A stretch of DNA of 64,000 nucleotides from Halosolutus halophilus (lineage in GTDB: Archaea; Halobacteriota; Halobacteria; Halobacteriales; Natrialbaceae), in contig NZ_CP094974.1 of the NCBI RefSeq assembly GCF_022869805.1, positions 4,154,001-4,218,000 on the forward strand, given 5' to 3'. Position 1 is the first letter of the stretch; each line of letters begins with the position of its first letter. Under the pieces are notes generated by a model. That model was not told the DNA's origin. It worked only from the letters and a program-made list of their open reading frames with translations, and did no database searches. The position numbers and the translations under genes are program-made. Positions 1 to 8,523 of this stretch are shown here, one piece after another.

Positions 1-902
1 ATCGCCTCCCGGAGCCGATCGTTGGCGATGCTCTCGGCCGTCCCCGTCGCCGCGTCCAGGTCGTCGACCGCCGTCGTCAGCCGATCGAGTTCGTCGTCGC
101 CCGCGACCGTCCCGTCCTCGTCGAGCCGCGAGAGGCCGTCCGCCAGCGCGTCGAGGTCGCAGGCCGGGTCGAGGTCGGCCGCGCGGTGGACCGCGATCGC
201 CGCCTGCAGGCGGTCCCGGTTCCGCGCGAAGAACGCGAGCGGGCGTTCGGGGACGACCTCCGCAGGGGTCTCGAGGGCGTCGGGCCGGACCTGCACCTCC
301 CCGTCGACGGTGACGCCGGCGAACGACTCGTCGAGGGCGATGACCGTCGAGTAGCCGCGCGCGAGTTCGGCCAGCCCCTGTGCGTCCTCGACGACCTCGA
401 CGGAGAGTTCCGGGATCGCCTCGCGCGCCTCGGCGTAGCGCTCGGCGTCGGTCGTCGCCAGACAGCGTTCCCGGACCCGGACGTCGCCCGGCGTCGCGAG
501 CGGTTCGACCCCTTCGAGCGCGTCCAGCACGGTAGCGTCGTAGTCCCGATCGATCGCGTCGGCCGCGAAGGCCTGCACCTCCTCGATGCGCGATCGACTC
601 GGACTCGGATAGACCGTCTCGAGGCGCTGGGCCGCGTAGTCGGTGACGGTGCGACCTTTCAGCAGGCCGAGGACCTCGCGGTAGACCTCGCGGGCGCGAT
701 CGGTCGCGAGGAAGCCGCCGGGATCGTCGTGCTCGCGGCGAATCGCGCCGCGTGCGATGCGGGCCGCCCGCCCCTGCGTGATCCCGGGTGCCTCGGCGAT
801 CCGCGCGACGTCACCCGCCCGCAACGCTCGTTCGGGTTCGTCGAGTTCCGACAGCGCCCGGGCCGTCTTCTCGCCGACGCCCGGAATCGACTCGAGGTCC
901 AT
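1..902 (-). CDS. MutS-related protein with N-terminal helix-hairpin-helix domain (partial)
   Basis: Partial gene: the ATG is at 902 and the frame runs off the left edge, giving about 300 residues. The first 60 residues form a helix-hairpin-helix region (IPGVGEKTARAL, then APGITQGRAARIARGAI), a non-specific DNA-binding fold. The remainder is charged and helical (for example VTDYAAQRLETVYPSPSR), in the style of haloarchaeal MutS-related proteins often annotated MutS2 or MutS5. The ATPase domain with Walker motifs would lie beyond the window, so catalytic residues cannot be checked. A role in DNA repair or recombination is inferred from family resemblance. It is transcribed divergently from the nitroreductase gene, with 77 bases between the two starts. 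The HhH part is certain; the family name is moderately sure. Confidence 0.7.
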   Translation of the reverse strand, partial: MDLESIPGVGEKTARALSELDEPERALRAGDVARIAEAPGITQGRAARIARGAIRREHDDPGGFLATDRAREVYREVLGLLKGRTVTDYAAQRLETVYPSPSRSRIEEVQAFAADAIDRDYDATVLDALEGVEPLATPGDVRVRERCLATTDAERYAEAREAIPELSVEVVEDAQGLAELARGYSTVIALDESFAGVTVDGEVQVRPDALETPAEVVPERPLAFFARNRDRLQAAIAVHRAADLDPACDLDALADGLSRLDEDGTVAGDDELDRLTTAVDDLDAATGTAESIANDRLREA

Positions 903-979
903 GTTCTCGACCGGCCTATTCCATCGAAGCGAGAAAAAGCTCCCGCCCGTTTTTCCGGGATGGCGTGGTACCGACACCC

Positions 980-2584
980 ATGCCAGTCGGGGCCCGCGAG
1001 TACCACGAACGGACGAAACACTCACCGAGAAGCGTTCGCGAGGGCAGTCACGGCCTGAACTTCGACAACAAGCCGCGGCCGTACAAGGAGTACGTGGGGG
1101 TGCCGAAACGGGCGCTCGCCGATCGCGTCCGCCCGCCCCAGCAACCGGCGCTTTCGGCGATCGCCGAGTCGACGCCCGACCGCGACCTCGACCGGGACCG
1201 ACAGCCGGACCTCGAGACCGTCACCGCCCTCTGTTACTACGCGGCGGGGATCACGAAGTCGATCGACCGTCGCGATCGCACCCTCCTGTTCCGGGCCGCG
1301 GCGACCACCGGCGCGCTGTACCACGTCGACCTGTACGTGGTCTGTGGGGACCTCGCCGGGGCGGCGACGTCGTCCTCGAACCGCGACGAACCCGCGCTCG
1401 ACGCCGGCGTCTACCACTTCGATCCCGGGACGCTGTCGCTGGACGTGCTCCGGGAGAAGGACTGCCGCGGAGTTCTCGCGAACGCAGCGGACCACGACGG
1501 CGTCGCGAACGCACCGCTCTCGATCGTCACGACCTCGACGTGGTGGCGCAACGCCTGGAAGTACCGCGATCGGACCTTCCGGCACGCGTTCTGGGACTCC
1601 GGCACGACACTCGCGAACCTGCTCGCCGTCGCCCACGCGCTGGACTACCGGGCCGAGGTCGTCACCGGATTCGCGGACCGGCCCGTGGCCGACCTGCTCG
1701 GCGTCGCCCCGGAGCGTGAAGCGCCGCTCGAAATCGTCCCGATCGGCGACGGCGCAGACTCGTCCCCCGCCGGCGCGACCGGTCAGGAGCCGATCGATCC
1801 CGAGACCGAACCGCTCTCGCCGACCGAGAGGGAGTTTCCGCTGATCCACGAGGCGTGGGCCGCCGGCACGCTCGCCGACGGGGACGAAGCCGCATCGTGG
1901 CGCGCCGATCGGCCCGCGGGGCCGATCGGGACGCGCGACTCCGGCGACGGCGAGCGGATCCCCCTCGATCCGGTCGATCACGAGACGGCGTCGAGTCGGC
2001 CGCTGCACCGGACGATCCAGCGCCGCGGTTCCTGTCGCGAGTACAATCGCGAACCGATCAGCTTTCGAAAGCTGTCGACCGTGCTCGATCGGGCCGTTCG
2101 CGGGGTTCCAATGGACGTACGGCGTCAGGACTCACTTCGTTCGTCCTCGAACGGGCGAGCGGCCGATCCGCCCCTGTCGTTCGTCGATCCCTACCTGCTC
2201 GTCAACGGGGTCGACGGCCTCGAATCGGGGGCCTACCACTACCATCCCGACGAGGGCAACCTCGAGCGGCTACGGGCGGGCGAGTTCCGCAGCGAGGCGG
2301 GCCACCTCGCGCTCGATCAGCGGCTGGGAGCCGACGCCGCAGTCTGTCTCTATTTCGTGACCGATCTCGACGAAATCGTCGATGCGCTCGGCGATCGGGG
2401 TTACCGCGTCGCCCAGCTGGAGGCGTCGCTGACTGCCGGTCGCCTGTACCTGGGAACCTACGCCCACCGCGACCTCGGCGGGACGGGGCTGACGTTCTAC
2501 GACGACGCGGTCACGGACTTCTTCGCGCCGCGAGCGGCCGGCCAGACGCCGCAGTTCCTGTACACGATCGGGCGACCGGCCTGA
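980..2584 (+). CDS. SagB-type two-domain nitroreductase/dehydrogenase
   Basis: This 534-residue protein has two nitroreductase-like FMN domains in tandem. The N-terminal one (about 65-250) includes LCYYAAGITKS and GALYHVDLYVV. The C-terminal one (about 350-530) begins RRGSCREYNREPISF and ends with GTGLTFYDDAVTDFF, the usual C-terminal signature of SagB-type dehydrogenases. Family members oxidise azoline rings in peptide natural products or act as flavin oxidoreductases of unknown substrate. No cyclodehydratase (YcaO) or precursor peptide is seen beside it, so the substrate is unknown. The ATG at 980 was preferred to upstream in-frame starts because an AT-rich box (GTTTTT near 949-954) lies about 28 bases upstream, as for a leaderless transcript, and acidic haloarchaeal sequence begins there. 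Confidence 0.85.
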   Translation: MPVGAREYHERTKHSPRSVREGSHGLNFDNKPRPYKEYVGVPKRALADRVRPPQQPALSAIAESTPDRDLDRDRQPDLETVTALCYYAAGITKSIDRRDRTLLFRAAATTGALYHVDLYVVCGDLAGAATSSSNRDEPALDAGVYHFDPGTLSLDVLREKDCRGVLANAADHDGVANAPLSIVTTSTWWRNAWKYRDRTFRHAFWDSGTTLANLLAVAHALDYRAEVVTGFADRPVADLLGVAPEREAPLEIVPIGDGADSSPAGATGQEPIDPETEPLSPTEREFPLIHEAWAAGTLADGDEAASWRADRPAGPIGTRDSGDGERIPLDPVDHETASSRPLHRTIQRRGSCREYNREPISFRKLSTVLDRAVRGVPMDVRRQDSLRSSSNGRAADPPLSFVDPYLLVNGVDGLESGAYHYHPDEGNLERLRAGEFRSEAGHLALDQRLGADAAVCLYFVTDLDEIVDALGDRGYRVAQLEASLTAGRLYLGTYAHRDLGGTGLTFYDDAVTDFFAPRAAGQTPQFLYTIGRPA

Positions 2585-2662
2585 CAGCGCGTCTGGCGGT
2601 AATTGTGTCGTTCAGAATTTTGATCGAACCGGTCACCTCGCCGAGAGAACGCCCGTAGAAAC

Positions 2663-3454
2663 TCACTCCGCTCGATCGCCGTCGAGTCGCCACGTGAAGA
2701 TCGCTCGAAGGACGACGACGAGACTGTTTCGGTCGCCCGCCCCCCAGATCGCCGTCTCTTCGATCTCCGTCTCGTTCGCGTAGCCGTCCACGAGCGCACT
2801 GACGAGCGCCGTCTCTTCGTCGGTAATCAACAGGCTTCCGGCAGGTGTCTCTTCCCACTCCCAGAGCGTGTCGAACAGTTCGGCCGACGGCACCGTCTCC
2901 TGGATACGGTTCTGTACGTCGTCGGAGATGCCCGCAAGATAGATCTCGACCCCGCGATCGGCGGCCGCCTCGATCCGGTCGAGGTGCTCGTCGGTGAGCA
3001 ACTCGTCGACGGTCATGTAGACGATCTGTTCCTCGGCGTCGGCGATGAACTCGTCGATGCGGGAGGACACCGCCTCCCGACCGGTGACCGTCCAGACGCC
3101 GAACTGTTCGCGCTGGGGCTGGGCTGGCCCGATCGTCTCCAGACACTCCGCGAGTTCGGTAATGGTGTTCTCACGTTCGACGTTGAGCGTGCGGATGATC
3201 GTCTCCTCCGAGACCACCGTGAATTTTCGCGGCGTCGTGTGCAGGATGTCGATGAATCCCCGTTCGTGGAGTCGATCGGCCGCTTCGTACACGCGAGTCC
3301 GGGGGACGTTGTTGACGCGGGTGATGTCCTGGGCGGTTCCCGTCCCGAGTCGCAGGATATTGATCAGCGTCTGGGCTTCGTACTGGGAGAGTCCGAGTTC
3401 CTGGAACCGGTCGAGCGCCTCGGCTTCGGCCTGCTCTTCGTCGAACGACACCAT
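2663..3454 (-). CDS. TrmB-family transcriptional regulator
   Basis: A 263-residue TrmB-type regulator. Residues about 15-85 form a winged helix (GLSQYEAQTLINILRLG, then NNVPRTRVYEAADRLHERG), the DNA-binding part. A short linker leads to a C-terminal phospholipase-D-like sensor fold (about 115-255; EEQIVYMTVDELL, GVEIYLAGIS). TrmB proteins of archaea bind sugars or metabolites and control carbon-metabolism genes. The effector cannot be read from the sequence. It lies tail-to-tail with the nitroreductase gene and is divergent from the small membrane protein at 3631. I saw no TACT-GAGTA type TrmB site in the adjacent intergenic DNA, so its targets are probably elsewhere. Confidence 0.88.
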   Translation of the reverse strand: MVSFDEEQAEAEALDRFQELGLSQYEAQTLINILRLGTGTAQDITRVNNVPRTRVYEAADRLHERGFIDILHTTPRKFTVVSEETIIRTLNVERENTITELAECLETIGPAQPQREQFGVWTVTGREAVSSRIDEFIADAEEQIVYMTVDELLTDEHLDRIEAAADRGVEIYLAGISDDVQNRIQETVPSAELFDTLWEWEETPAGSLLITDEETALVSALVDGYANETEIEETAIWGAGDRNSLVVVLRAIFTWRLDGDRAE

Positions 3455-3630
3455 ACGAGAGCCGACGACGGAGAGCCGGAAAAAGCCCCGGCCAGCCGAC
3501 AGAGGCCGCTCGGGAGGACAGACGCGGCCGGCACCTGCTCGCGGACTGGCATTCCGGTTACCGAGACGCCCACGCGATGGCTTGCGGACTCCGGCGGGCC
3601 CGTTATCCCGTCAGCGGTGCAAGGACGGGT

Positions 3631-3861
3631 ATGGGACTCACGAAACTCCTCCACTCGAAAGCGACCCGATCGCTGACCGTCGTCTCGGTGCTGAGAGACG
3701 CGAAGACCGCGCTCGATCGCGGGAATCGGACGCGCGCGATCGCGTTACTCGGCGTCGCCGTCCTCGCCTGGAAGTGGACGGTGGTCGGCCTCGCCGCACA
3801 GGGCGTCGTCAAACTGCTCCGGGCGGGACGGGGCGGCTCGTCGGCCTCGAAGCCGGCGTAG
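3631..3861 (+). CDS. Small haloarchaeal membrane protein
   Basis: A 76-residue protein of unknown function. A basic N-terminus (MGLTKLLHSKATRS) and an amphipathic stretch precede one likely membrane helix, AIALLGVAVLAWKWTVVGLA, and a basic, glycine-rich tail. The ATG at 3631 is chosen over a longer in-frame start at 3577 because GTTATCC near 3599-3605 is placed as a TATA box about 28 bases upstream and because the extra residues are Arg-rich and unlike haloarchaeal coding sequence. It ends 25 bases before the convergent gene at 4228. Confidence 0.6.
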   Translation: MGLTKLLHSKATRSLTVVSVLRDAKTALDRGNRTRAIALLGVAVLAWKWTVVGLAAQGVVKLLRAGRGGSSASKPA

Positions 3862-3886
3862 TCGACGGTTCAACGAGGGACCGCCG

Positions 3887-4228
3887 CTAGTCGCCGAAGT
3901 CCGCGTCCTCGAAGTGGTCGTTGGCCAGGTCGTCGATCAGGTCCTCGGTCTCCTCGGCTTTCTCGTCGTCCAGATCCTCGATCGCACCGACGCCGCGACC
4001 GCCGCTTTTCGCCGTGCTGAGCGCGTTCTTGTTCAGGTCGCCCCCGGGATCGACCACGGGCAGTTTGAGATCGGTGAAGTTCTCCGGCGGGAATCCCGAC
4101 GCCGAGAGGACGAAGTGGGCCGCCACCTCCCCCAGGTCATCGGTGTCGAAGTCCTCGAGTTGCGGGTCGTCCCACTCCTCGGCGGTCGTCCCCGAGAACT
4201 CGGGTTCGTGCATCTCGTAGCCCGTCAT
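3887..4228 (-). CDS. 113-residue protein resembling the C-terminal module of phage head-maturation proteases
   Basis: The product begins MTGYEMHEPEFSG and is acidic (about 113 residues). Its centre, FTDLKLPVVDPGGDLNKNAL then GGRGVGAIEDLDDEKAEE, resembles the short module at the end of many phage prohead proteases and portal-associated proteins, where the pattern is HLPV.D..G.LN..A....A.L.GARGG followed by a helical tail. Here the module stands alone without protease residues. I do not know its function, and the phage link is inference from pattern. The ATG at 4228 is preferred to the longer frame because the upstream extension is Arg-rich and is antisense to the phosphoesterase gene. It follows that gene on the same strand with an 86-base gap. 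Confidence 0.65.
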   Translation of the reverse strand: MTGYEMHEPEFSGTTAEEWDDPQLEDFDTDDLGEVAAHFVLSASGFPPENFTDLKLPVVDPGGDLNKNALSTAKSGGRGVGAIEDLDDEKAEETEDLIDDLANDHFEDADFGD

Positions 4229-4314
4229 AGCCGAATCTACGATCGGCCGACCGATCGGCGTTATCCTTGCAGATTCAGGACGGCGAATCGCGGCACAGCG
4301 GTGCAGACGGGCAC

Positions 4315-5253
4315 CTACGCGAAGTCGTCGACGAGCGGGAACGTCGCCAACTGCGCCGCCGAGAGCAACACCCGATCCTTCTCGTAGCCGTGCGCGATAG
4401 ACTCGACCATTCCGTCGCCGTTCGTCAACGGGACGAACCGAACGACCGTTCCCCGATCGTCGATCTCGAGCACGAGGAGGCCGTGCGGGAACGACGAGAC
4501 CGCCGGGACGGTGAGTTCCGTCACGCCGTCGGCGCGCTCGATCGCGGGGAAGTGGAGGTGGCCGGTGACGACCAGCGCGACGTCGTGGCTCACGAGGAGG
4601 TCGACCAGCGGTTCGGGGTTCGAGAATCCGGGGACCTCGCCGGCGACTGGCAACTCCGCGCGGTATCGCTCGTAGAGGTCGCCCGTCGCCGGGAGGTTGT
4701 GGTGGACCACGACGATCGACGCGTCGGCGTCGGCGTCGGTCAACACCTCGTCGAGCCACATCAGCTGTTCCGCGTCGATCCGGCCGTCCCACGTCTCCGC
4801 GGGCGACCCGGGGGTCGCGGCGTGGCTGTCGAGTCCGAACACGGCGAGGTCGCCGAACCGAATCCGGAACGGGAGCCCGCCGGGCGTGTACCGCTCCTCG
4901 AACTTCCTGATCGGAAGCGAGTCGTGCTCGTCGAACGTCGTCGGGAAGTCGTGGTTGCCCGGCACCGCGACTGCCGGCGGATCGAAGGCGGCGAGGTCGT
5001 CGAACAGGTCGAACTCCGCGGGCACGCCGTTGCGCGTCAGGTCGCCCGCGACGACCACCCCGTCGACGTCCCGATCGTTCACGGCCGCGACGGCACCGCG
5101 CAGGTGCCGTTCCGTGCGGTGAAACACCTTCCACGTCCCGGTCGCGTCCGTCGCGAGGTGGACGTCGGAGAGGATCGCGAGCCGGGTCGGCTCGGTCGCC
5201 GTCGGCCGATCGAGACGGGCGAGACGTTGCCCGGAGTGTGGTCGGACCGTCAT
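4315..5253 (-). CDS. Metallophosphoesterase (calcineurin-like)
   Basis: A 312-residue dinuclear-metal phosphoesterase. The family motifs appear in order: ILSDVHL (near residue 29), GDLTRNG (near 70), GNHD (near 101), VVHHN (near 182) and TGHLHFP (near 228). These supply the Asp, His and Asn ligands of the metal pair. Substrates in this family range from phosphodiesters to nucleotides and cannot be told here. There is no signal peptide, so it is probably cytoplasmic. The ATG at 5253 (MTVRPHSG) is chosen over a TTG twelve bases upstream. Confidence 0.88.
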   Translation of the reverse strand: MTVRPHSGQRLARLDRPTATEPTRLAILSDVHLATDATGTWKVFHRTERHLRGAVAAVNDRDVDGVVVAGDLTRNGVPAEFDLFDDLAAFDPPAVAVPGNHDFPTTFDEHDSLPIRKFEERYTPGGLPFRIRFGDLAVFGLDSHAATPGSPAETWDGRIDAEQLMWLDEVLTDADADASIVVVHHNLPATGDLYERYRAELPVAGEVPGFSNPEPLVDLLVSHDVALVVTGHLHFPAIERADGVTELTVPAVSSFPHGLLVLEIDDRGTVVRFVPLTNGDGMVESIAHGYEKDRVLLSAAQLATFPLVDDFA

Positions 5254-5290
5254 CGATCGATCCAACGGGACGGAGACCGGTAATCCTCAC

Positions 5291-5356
5291 CCCGTCACTC
5301 GCGATCGGACACGTCCACCCGTCACTCGCGATCACCCCTCGCCACCCGCGATCGGA
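5291..5356. repeat. Short direct repeat, 27-base period
   Basis: The 16-mer CCCGTCACTCGCGATC occurs at 5291-5306 and again at 5318-5333. A degenerate third copy (CGCCACCCGCGATCGGA) lies at 5340-5356. They fall between the phosphoesterase start and the end of the propeller gene. This could be slippage-derived sequence or a weak protein-binding array; nothing else supports a function. Confidence 0.5.
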
Positions 5357-5384
5357 CGGCCCCACCGAAACGGCTCACGGCGTC

Positions 5385-6734
5385 TCACTCGGCGGCCACG
5401 AACTTGTAGCCGCCGCCGTCGGTGTCGATCTCCGACTCGTCCTGATCCTCCTCCGGGTCCGGCGGGTTGGGCGCGCGCTCGGCGACGTAGATCGCGCCGT
5501 CGTAGACCAGCGGCGTGCTTGAAACGTAGCCGTCCAGGTCGACGTGCCAGACCTCCTCGCCGGATCGCTTCGCGACCGCGTAGAGGGTGCGATCGTCCGA
5601 CCCGAAGACGAGCCGATCGGCACAGACCGTCGGGGAACTGAGGATCCGCCAGTCCGTCCCGAAGCGCCACGCCTCCTCGCCGGTGTCGGCGTCGAACGCG
5701 TACATGTTCCCGTCGTGGCTGCCGGCGAACACCGCGTTCAGCGTCGGATCGATCCCGGGGCCGGTCATGGCCGATCGTCCCGTGTCGAACGACCAGTCCT
5801 CGGTGCCGGCTTCGAGGTCGACGCGGTAGATGCGCCCGTCCCAGGAGCCGAAGAATGCGCCGCCGTCGTACGTCGCGACGGGGCCCTTGATCTCCCCGTC
5901 CGTGTCGTTGTGCGGGTCGGTCTCGAACGTCCACGCCAGTTCGAGCGTTGACGTGTCCCATCCGTAGAGGAGTCCGTCGTTCGCTCCGACGACGAGCGTC
6001 CCGGTCTCGGGGTCGATCGCCGGCGTCGAGTGCGGGTGCTCGTCCGGGCGGCTCTCCGCGTCTTCCCAGCGCACCGCGCCGTCCCCGGGATCGACGGCGA
6101 AGATACTGCCGTCGTAGCCGGAGTACTCGACCGCGACGAAGAGCCGATCGTCGAAGTAGAGCGGGCTGGAACCGATGTAGTCGCCGAGTCGGGTCTGCCA
6201 CACCTCCTCGCCCGTGGCGGCGTCGAAGGCGTAACAGATCCCGTCGTACGCGCCGACGTAAACGGTGTCGCCGACGACCGCGGGCGTGCCGTGGACGCCG
6301 CGGTCCTCGAGGTCGGTTTCGGCGGTCCAGCGCACCTCGCCATCTGGCTCGAACGCCCTGACGTGGCCGGTGTCGCCGGGCAGGACGACCCCGCCGTCGG
6401 GAAGCGGAACGGCGCTCGCCTTCGCGGCGTTGTGGTCGATCTGGTTGAGTTCGTCGAAGCGCCACTCGCGTTCGACCGCGTCGGGGACGCGCTCGTCCGG
6501 GTAGTACCCCCAGCGCTCGACCGAACCGCGGAACTGGACGGCGCCGTCGGGAATCGTCTGGGTCGGCACCTCGCCGTCGTGCTCGGTCAGTGGCGGCTCG
6601 TCGCTCGACGCGATGCCCTCGCGGACCGAGCCGAGACAGCCGGTGGTCGTGGTGACGGCGGCGATCCCGGCGGCGCGCAGTGCTCGACGGCGGGAGAGAG
6701 CTAGTCTATCGTTCCGTGAGTTGTGTGAGTTCAT
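5385..6734 (-). CDS. Tat-exported PQQ-type beta-propeller lipoprotein
   Basis: A 449-residue extracytoplasmic protein. The N-terminus carries a twin-arginine motif (LSRRRALRAAG) and a lipobox ending TTGC (Cys near residue 32), so it should be Tat-exported and lipid-anchored. The body is a run of PQQ/WD-like blades, each with the pattern 'AFDAATGEEVWQT' (for example YAFDAATGEEVW, YAFDADTGEEAWRF, YAVAKRSGEEVWHV). Roughly seven blades are visible, consistent with a closed propeller. Such proteins either bind pyrroloquinoline quinone in dehydrogenases or serve as scaffolds like BamB; no PQQ-dehydrogenase catalytic residues are evident, so a scaffold or binding role is likelier. The tail is acidic (PDPEEDQDESEID). 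Confidence 0.85.
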   Translation of the reverse strand: MNSHNSRNDRLALSRRRALRAAGIAAVTTTTGCLGSVREGIASSDEPPLTEHDGEVPTQTIPDGAVQFRGSVERWGYYPDERVPDAVEREWRFDELNQIDHNAAKASAVPLPDGGVVLPGDTGHVRAFEPDGEVRWTAETDLEDRGVHGTPAVVGDTVYVGAYDGICYAFDAATGEEVWQTRLGDYIGSSPLYFDDRLFVAVEYSGYDGSIFAVDPGDGAVRWEDAESRPDEHPHSTPAIDPETGTLVVGANDGLLYGWDTSTLELAWTFETDPHNDTDGEIKGPVATYDGGAFFGSWDGRIYRVDLEAGTEDWSFDTGRSAMTGPGIDPTLNAVFAGSHDGNMYAFDADTGEEAWRFGTDWRILSSPTVCADRLVFGSDDRTLYAVAKRSGEEVWHVDLDGYVSSTPLVYDGAIYVAERAPNPPDPEEDQDESEIDTDGGGYKFVAAE

Positions 6735-6801
6735 TGGTCGGAGTCTTCAGTTGGGCCTCCGTCAGGTGGACTTGACCGGGTCCCGGCTCCAGACGGGACC
6801 G

Positions 6802-8151
6802 CTACGCCAGCACCCCCGTCAGGTCAGCCACCTCGTGTTCCTCGAGACGCCGGATCGTCTCGACCAGATCGTCGCGACGGCCGTCCGCGAGGTGTTCGCC
6901 CGCGATCGCGTCGACCTTCTCCTCGAGGCCGTCCCAGCCGATCGGATTCGTCGGGTGGCCGCGGAAGGCGTCCTTCTCGACCCGGTATGTGGTGCCGTCG
7001 TCCATCGTGACGTCGATGATCGCGGGCATCTCGCCCGCCTCGAATCGCGCCGTGAGTTCGGGATCCGCGCTGACGTCGACGATCCGGAGCAACGCCTGCA
7101 CGTCGTCGCGCCGGATGCGCTCGGGGTCGTACTGTGCGAGCGAGAGGTCGCGATCGATCAGCGCCGCGGCGAGCATGTACGGCAGCGAGTGGTCCGCCTG
7201 GGCCCGCGTCTCGACATCGTAGCGGTTGCCCTCGCCGCCGCCGATGATGCGCTTCGCGCCGGCGAACGTCTCGAGTTTGATCCCCGCGACGGCGGCCGGA
7301 TCGAGGTCCTGGTGCCGGGCGAGTTCGATGATCCCCTCGACCGCGGACTGGGCGTAGGTTTCGCCGACGTAGCGCTTCGTCATCACGTCGTGGACGCGCT
7401 CGCCGGGCGAGAGGTCGACGTCGAACGGCCCCGAGAGCACGTCCTCCCACCCCTGCTGTCCCTCGAAGAGGTTCCGCGGCCCAGCGATCCCGTTCGTGGC
7501 CAGCATCACCGAGTAGACCGCGTTGCGCGCCGCGTTCGCCGACGCGAGTCCCTTCCACTCGTTGATCTCGCCGGTGCGAGTTACCCGCAGGGCGTTGTGT
7601 GCGGTTCCGGCGATGGCGATGGCGTTCCGGGTTTCCTCGAGATCCAGTCCGAGGAGTTTCGACGCGCCCGCGGCGGCCGAGATGACGGTGTGGGTCACGT
7701 GATCGAATCCCTTCTCACGGACCGGGGTGTTCCACGCGAGTTCGGCCTGAATCTCGTAGGCGATCGCGAGCCCCGCGAGCAGGTCCGATCCCGATCGATC
7801 GGCGTACTCCCCGGCGGCGACGACGGCGCCGACGGCATCGCTCGGGTGGGGGGTCTCGCCCGGCGCGAGAAACGAGTCCACGTAACCGAGGTACCGGACG
7901 AGCGCGGTGTTGTGCATCGCCGCCTGCACCGGCGACGCACCGCCGTCGCGACCCCAGAGCGTACACGGCCCGTCGTCCTCGAGGTCCGTCACCGTTCGAT
8001 AGACGGCCCGGGGCGGTTCGGCACCCTCCGCGGCGATCGCGACGCCGATCGAGTCGAGGAGCCGGCGTTTGAGCGCGTCCCGGACGTCGGCGGAGAGGTC
8101 GTCGGAGTCGGTCTCCCGAACGAACTGTGCTATCTCGAGCGTCGTGGGCAT
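6802..8151 (-). CDS. MmgE/PrpD family protein (2-methylcitrate dehydratase-like)
   Basis: A 449-residue member of the MmgE/PrpD family, which includes 2-methylcitrate dehydratase, cis-aconitate decarboxylase and uncharacterised hydro-lyases. Recognisable parts are MPTTLEIAQFVRETDSDDLS at the start, RRLLDSIGVAIAA, HNTALVRYLGYVDSF, and GHPTNPIGWDGLEEKVDAIA near the end (the last being the typical C-terminal stretch). Without the methylcitrate cycle genes nearby, the substrate is uncertain. The ATG at 8151 is the family start; the frame stays open for about 447 codons upstream but that extension is antisense to the ligase gene at 8524. It follows the divergent 372-base spacer. Confidence 0.87.
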   Translation of the reverse strand: MPTTLEIAQFVRETDSDDLSADVRDALKRRLLDSIGVAIAAEGAEPPRAVYRTVTDLEDDGPCTLWGRDGGASPVQAAMHNTALVRYLGYVDSFLAPGETPHPSDAVGAVVAAGEYADRSGSDLLAGLAIAYEIQAELAWNTPVREKGFDHVTHTVISAAAGASKLLGLDLEETRNAIAIAGTAHNALRVTRTGEINEWKGLASANAARNAVYSVMLATNGIAGPRNLFEGQQGWEDVLSGPFDVDLSPGERVHDVMTKRYVGETYAQSAVEGIIELARHQDLDPAAVAGIKLETFAGAKRIIGGGEGNRYDVETRAQADHSLPYMLAAALIDRDLSLAQYDPERIRRDDVQALLRIVDVSADPELTARFEAGEMPAIIDVTMDDGTTYRVEKDAFRGHPTNPIGWDGLEEKVDAIAGEHLADGRRDDLVETIRRLEEHEVADLTGVLA

Positions 8152-8523
8152 GCGCGGCGCTTCCACGAACACGGCAAAACGTCTTGGCGTGGCTCCGCCA
8201 CACACCACCCGCGGACGGGGAACGCCGCGTATCGGCCCGACGACGGCCCGTGACGCGCCGTTCGCGGTTCGCGAGGAACGGCCCCGTCTCGAACGAGAGT
8301 CGACGGGACGGACCGTTATGTAGAGGGATCGACAACCGCTCGCTCGACCGTCGGCTCCGGCCACGTCAAATACAGCAGGCTGCTGCAGGCCCGATCGATT
8401 CGGAGAAACACGTTCGAACTGTGATAACGGAGTACGGACGCCAATTTTCACCGACCGACTCGATCGAATCGCCGTAGCAGGTACCGAACCGCCGGAGCAG
8501 TTCCCGTTCGAAGGACGCGAGCA
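8152..8523. other. Divergent intergenic region, no gene seen
   Basis: This 372-base region separates the divergent mmgE/prpD-like and GCS2-type genes. No convincing short coding frame was found on either strand. The right half has AT-richer patches (AAATACAGC near 8368, TGATAACGG near 8420, CCAATTTTC near 8440) that could serve as promoter elements for the ligase gene, which would then have a leader of tens of bases rather than being leaderless. Confidence 0.45.

Noticed and set aside
5291-5356. Repeats considered as a CRISPR fragment
   Set aside because: The repeat is 16 bases with an 11-base spacer and only two good copies, with no cas genes; not a CRISPR array.
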